NCBI GenBank assembly: GCA_965224205.1
Contig: CBDCYN010000034.1
Location: 1-25,246, forward strand
Reading direction: 5' to 3'
Source of the DNA: CBDCYN01 sp965224205
Lineage (GTDB): Bacteria; Planctomycetota; Phycisphaerae; Phycisphaerales; Phycisphaeraceae
DNA length: 25,246 nt
The notes under the pieces were generated by a model. That model had not been told where the DNA came from and did no database searches. It was given only the letters and a program-made list of their open reading frames with translations. Position numbers and translations under genes: made by a program. Shown piece by piece: positions 24,701 to 25,246 of this stretch. Position 1 is the stretch's first letter. Each line of letters begins with the position of its first letter.

Positions 24701-25246
24701 ATCCCGATCTAAATGTGGATTCGGATCTCCTGGAAATATACACCTCAGTTCCTCCCTCACTCTTCCCGAATGATCCGGCAAGCGATACAGTCGGCGAACC
24801 TGGACTTGGCAACTACATAATGAATTCCCTGGGTGCCTTCGGACGTTTGTTGGAAATCACCTTCAATGGTGAACGCTGGAGGAGTGGTGCAACCGAAAAC
24901 GGCGGGGTTTGTGGCGAAGCCGGTGTTCCAGACGATGGACTCGGTGACGCAACCTTTTCGATGGTCGAAATCAGTGCGGAAGGTGGCGTCTTCATTGGAT
25001 CGTTTGAAATTCCGGATACCTTTTGTAACGTTTCAAGTGGACGGATTGAATCCATAACTGCAGGGACCCGTATCGGTGCAAACTATGTTGATTTTCTGAA
25101 CGGCGATAGCACGGTAGCGGAAGTTAGTGCATCGGCTAATGTTGTCGCCCACACTGGATCCGTTTCCTTTGATCGAACGGTGTACCCGGTTCCCTTCGGC
25201 ACAGCCAGTGACTTTTTTCCCGACGACTCTCAATCGGATAGTGCCG
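18703..25246 (+). CDS. S-layer-like protein with a head-to-tail duplicated N-terminal region (partial, 3' end outside window)
   Basis: The frame starting at ATG 18703 is open to the right edge, 2,181 codons without a stop. Residues 1-31 are a signal peptide (core FFLLFGLTSIAQ, end STFAA) with a mature start NPNLFASAENSQFDNYF. Residues 32-1270 carry the S-layer N-terminal half (MVVEVIVIDSD, GLDFGEFC, TDEDSWTFGT, EEWNSGEEI), the GAITLD module (from 20908) and the YPIPFG module (from 21433). At residue 1271 (base 22513) the protein starts again with NRNLFVSGESSPFENHF and repeats the order, without a signal peptide; the second YPVPFG module begins near 25156 as the window ends. The WTD module and terminal domain expected after the first YPIPFG module are missing. 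It is the second gene of a tight pair with the 1,660-residue protein. It may be a double-length lattice subunit or a specialised variant; whether a WTD module and terminal domain close the protein lies beyond the edge. Confidence 0.88.
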   Translation, partial: MRISCYFNRCHGIRFFLLFGLTSIAQSTFAANPNLFASAENSQFDNYFGGPMVVEVIVIDSDIDDIDEAKGEPDVFVNGEVLRMVQGINGWWYGYFADLTMAQRADSTVGHPGFGLDFGEFCRPDSDVAGIDLSRTDAFAIPRDIESGSNGLEPIGLCNSELDEESALINHVVREAQELSAPPRVGRGQIGLDETLWPLVQLYDFKPGQNVVIHYNKGGGFQVITLNFDTVDQFANLDHDRAKYPQNAHVHLSITDVMLNIDPTDEDSWTFGTNPSSPMLIYQAFDEHGRMDADGTAGAVNLNFGGMLHGLMFRRNGALLLDVDAQNTGVDVVNLFDNDNQAILAGYNASATVSAGGTFSPGSQPVTITEQGPNAGIFSSTDDKGNSSLRVSAGALRGTSATATYNKTPFTILTAFASATVELLRTDEEWNSGEEIDVRLFDPDLNKNSLADEDLDLFNPNVGRIPTLQTGSPFTLKNLTRVELDGSQLIIQDIQPCSLRAMLMNPMDDGTLQEGSTLILTMKDTFADVYRSINDPAGPFSGFNFFNYDLRSFDENLDGRPTKAVDIHITDGQKITSFLNVDTQAFLNFDDAVGDSIFGMTHSAPVQIHVTFHVDEMKEIPQGTVFPLVCDFFSFGRLNDGILSSQRVSNQIIRFELEETGDNTSVFEGTLKYTLWNQLTIQDPRTYELRTINDEPTFVATEGLLGRNAPTVVYFDFDVNQSINIIHDREELLPHSGAITLDTAVYKALDRVTVTLNDPDLNTNSDLFEIYTVVSPSLNPNDPARDSIGNPGLGFFQTKSLGAFGRLLEITINGRRWQSGLFENGGACGKPGNPHDGFADTGFVLIETEVDSGVFVGDFEIPRTFCNAETGLVESVVGGELTVNYTDFLNSTNELEIVRETAELSPFEGHSGFAVLDRPSYPIPFGSVADFFPGKSESNQAAPDGKAFFPLHHTAVTHDGDESVDANIEEIGPGDLMVHIAIDDTDFNGARSERSQIAIGDHGPVKIMIQRGDEVLLLATAGGEKLNSGIITAGADIVRGVTRELGPMAETSRGIYGMSIPIRYTDGPASSLCPETPDAGYSSLNGDPDVLGRFDQLPGEGSYCILTGDRVVVEYADSTNNIDQEAVTTTSSVFGMNDGRVVVNSDQVSPCETLQISLVDDDLNLDSRVVESYSLDLIEWQSDAATLTMGALGEAIAAFLPNPVQLLETGPNSGKFQTEVQIPFALQGNFLGFREPITLEYLDWSASTANYVGSQLFTSHKKVESFARRGNRNLFVSGESSPFENHFSGPMVMEVVVIDHDINDTDELKEEPLVTVNNRRLRMVQAVDGNWYGYFANLNAARKADETVALPGFGLDFGEFCEPGSLVAGGIDLSETDGFSIARDIDSASNGSEPLGLCTGTIEESDPLVNHVVRESKDINMEIAVPGQIGIDTNAWPLIQLYDFSPGGNVVVQYHKGSCPQNAFLVYDTSVQFAELTLDRETFPPDSNVDLTLTDLVLNVDPTDEDSWTFGTHRDSLMMVYQAFDEHGNRVADGTGGAVNIIDELGNIGFTVEGFIALDVDTQGSGVDVVNLVDNDDQQIIAGNRAADAVSIGGSFGPGTQPLTITEQGPNSGIFSSVDEEDRSNLKTTAEDGMGNSAVIEYNGTQATILTSFSDASIDIQLLDEEWNSGEEIPVVLFDPDANKNSRADEDLDIFNPEVEAIPALQMGNPITLENLEAAHLAGSELAIDEVQPFSQRAMLRVSSGDLSIPDGSTLVLTLSDTFADLYESINDPAGPFSGFNLLNFDIRSIGIAIGRRLMNVDITDGRNALRLVVAENQGRKRNLQVLTDLSEAEGDDLFRMDVNAKVQLIFTFNGEESQVVPEGTLLPIVCDFFSYGKINDGTNPEERINNMIIRLELEETGDNTSTFAGSLEFTLLNQLNILDVDTYEGLSTIADDPAFIVTSGLFGEHAPKVVYLDRGTDSVFTEISDQQDVVARSGRVSFDAGSYKVGDTVLVILDDPDLNVDSDLLEIYTSVPPSLFPNDPASDTVGEPGLGNYIMNSLGAFGRLLEITFNGERWRSGATENGGVCGEAGVPDDGLGDATFSMVEISAEGGVFIGSFEIPDTFCNVSSGRIESITAGTRIGANYVDFLNGDSTVAEVSASANVVAHTGSVSFDRTVYPVPFGTASDFFPDDSQSDSA
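18796..22512 (+). repeat. S-layer N-terminal unit, copy 1
   Basis: Runs from the mature N-terminus (NPNLFASAENS) through the YPIPFG module and ends in LDWSASTANYVG, LFTSHKKVESFARRG. Landmarks repeated in copy 2 include DFGEFC, GLC, NHVVRE, QIGLD, DEDSWTFGT, YQAFDEHG, TITEQGPN.GIFSS, EEWNSGEEI, SINDPAGPFSGFN and ENGG.CG. Confidence 0.85.
22513..25246 (+). repeat. S-layer N-terminal unit, copy 2 (truncated by window edge)
   Basis: Restarts at NRNLFVSGESSPFENHFSG and follows copy 1 motif by motif: DFGEFC, GLC, NHVVRE, QIGID, DEDSWTFGT, YQAFDEHG, TITEQGPNSGIFSS, EEWNSGEEI, SINDPAGPFSGFN, ENGGVCG and YPVPFGTASDFFP. The copies are clearly diverged, so the duplication is old or was followed by specialisation. 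Confidence 0.85.

Overview
The window holds four genes on the + strand and almost nothing else: the 3' end of one gene, a giant gene of 4,278 codons, a complete gene of 1,660 codons, and the first 2,181 codons of a fourth that runs off the right edge. All four encode secreted or cell-surface proteins. I see no tRNA, rRNA, CRISPR array, transposase or enzyme gene. The only non-coding stretches are two gaps of about 250 and 280 bases and one of 17 bases.

The 1,660-residue protein (13703-18685) resembles, over its whole length, the S-layer lattice protein of ammonia-oxidising thaumarchaea (the Nitrosopumilus SLP type). It has a signal peptide, a mature N-terminus beginning NPNLF, the DVDSWTFGT motif, a YPMPFG module, a YSWADKV module and a terminal WITGSI...WESIDNP domain. 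The comparison is from memory, without a search. The last gene (18703-25246, partial) carries the N-terminal three quarters of the same protein twice in one frame, the second copy without a signal peptide and joined where the YSWADKV module would be expected. The giant gene (586-13422) carries the C-terminal half of that lattice protein, expanded to six WTD modules and two YPxPFG modules. Thaumarchaeal-style Ig-like domains precede it. A long tail follows, with Ig-like and ASPM/SPD-2/Hydin-like domains, a right-handed beta-helix, two LamG domains and a beta-sandwich domain that also ends the gene at the left edge.

The organism is uncertain. The lattice modules and Ig-like domains look thaumarchaeal. 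The Hydin-like domains, the beta-helix with its ending in DMGAYEF, and the LamG tail are of kinds common in Planctomycetota, Poribacteria and similar bacteria. All three visible starts have the same Shine-Dalgarno arrangement (GGAG, eight bases, ATG), and base composition is close to balanced by eye. A bacterium with a thaumarchaeal-type S-layer, perhaps a marine or sponge-associated lineage, is my weak preference. An archaeon that gained bacterial adhesin modules is the alternative.

My working model is one cell-surface locus. The 1,660-residue protein would form the lattice, the duplicated protein would be a variant or double-length subunit, and the giant protein would use its lattice-like middle to sit in the same layer and display a ligand-binding tail. 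Only the domain content is visible; the assembly is inference.
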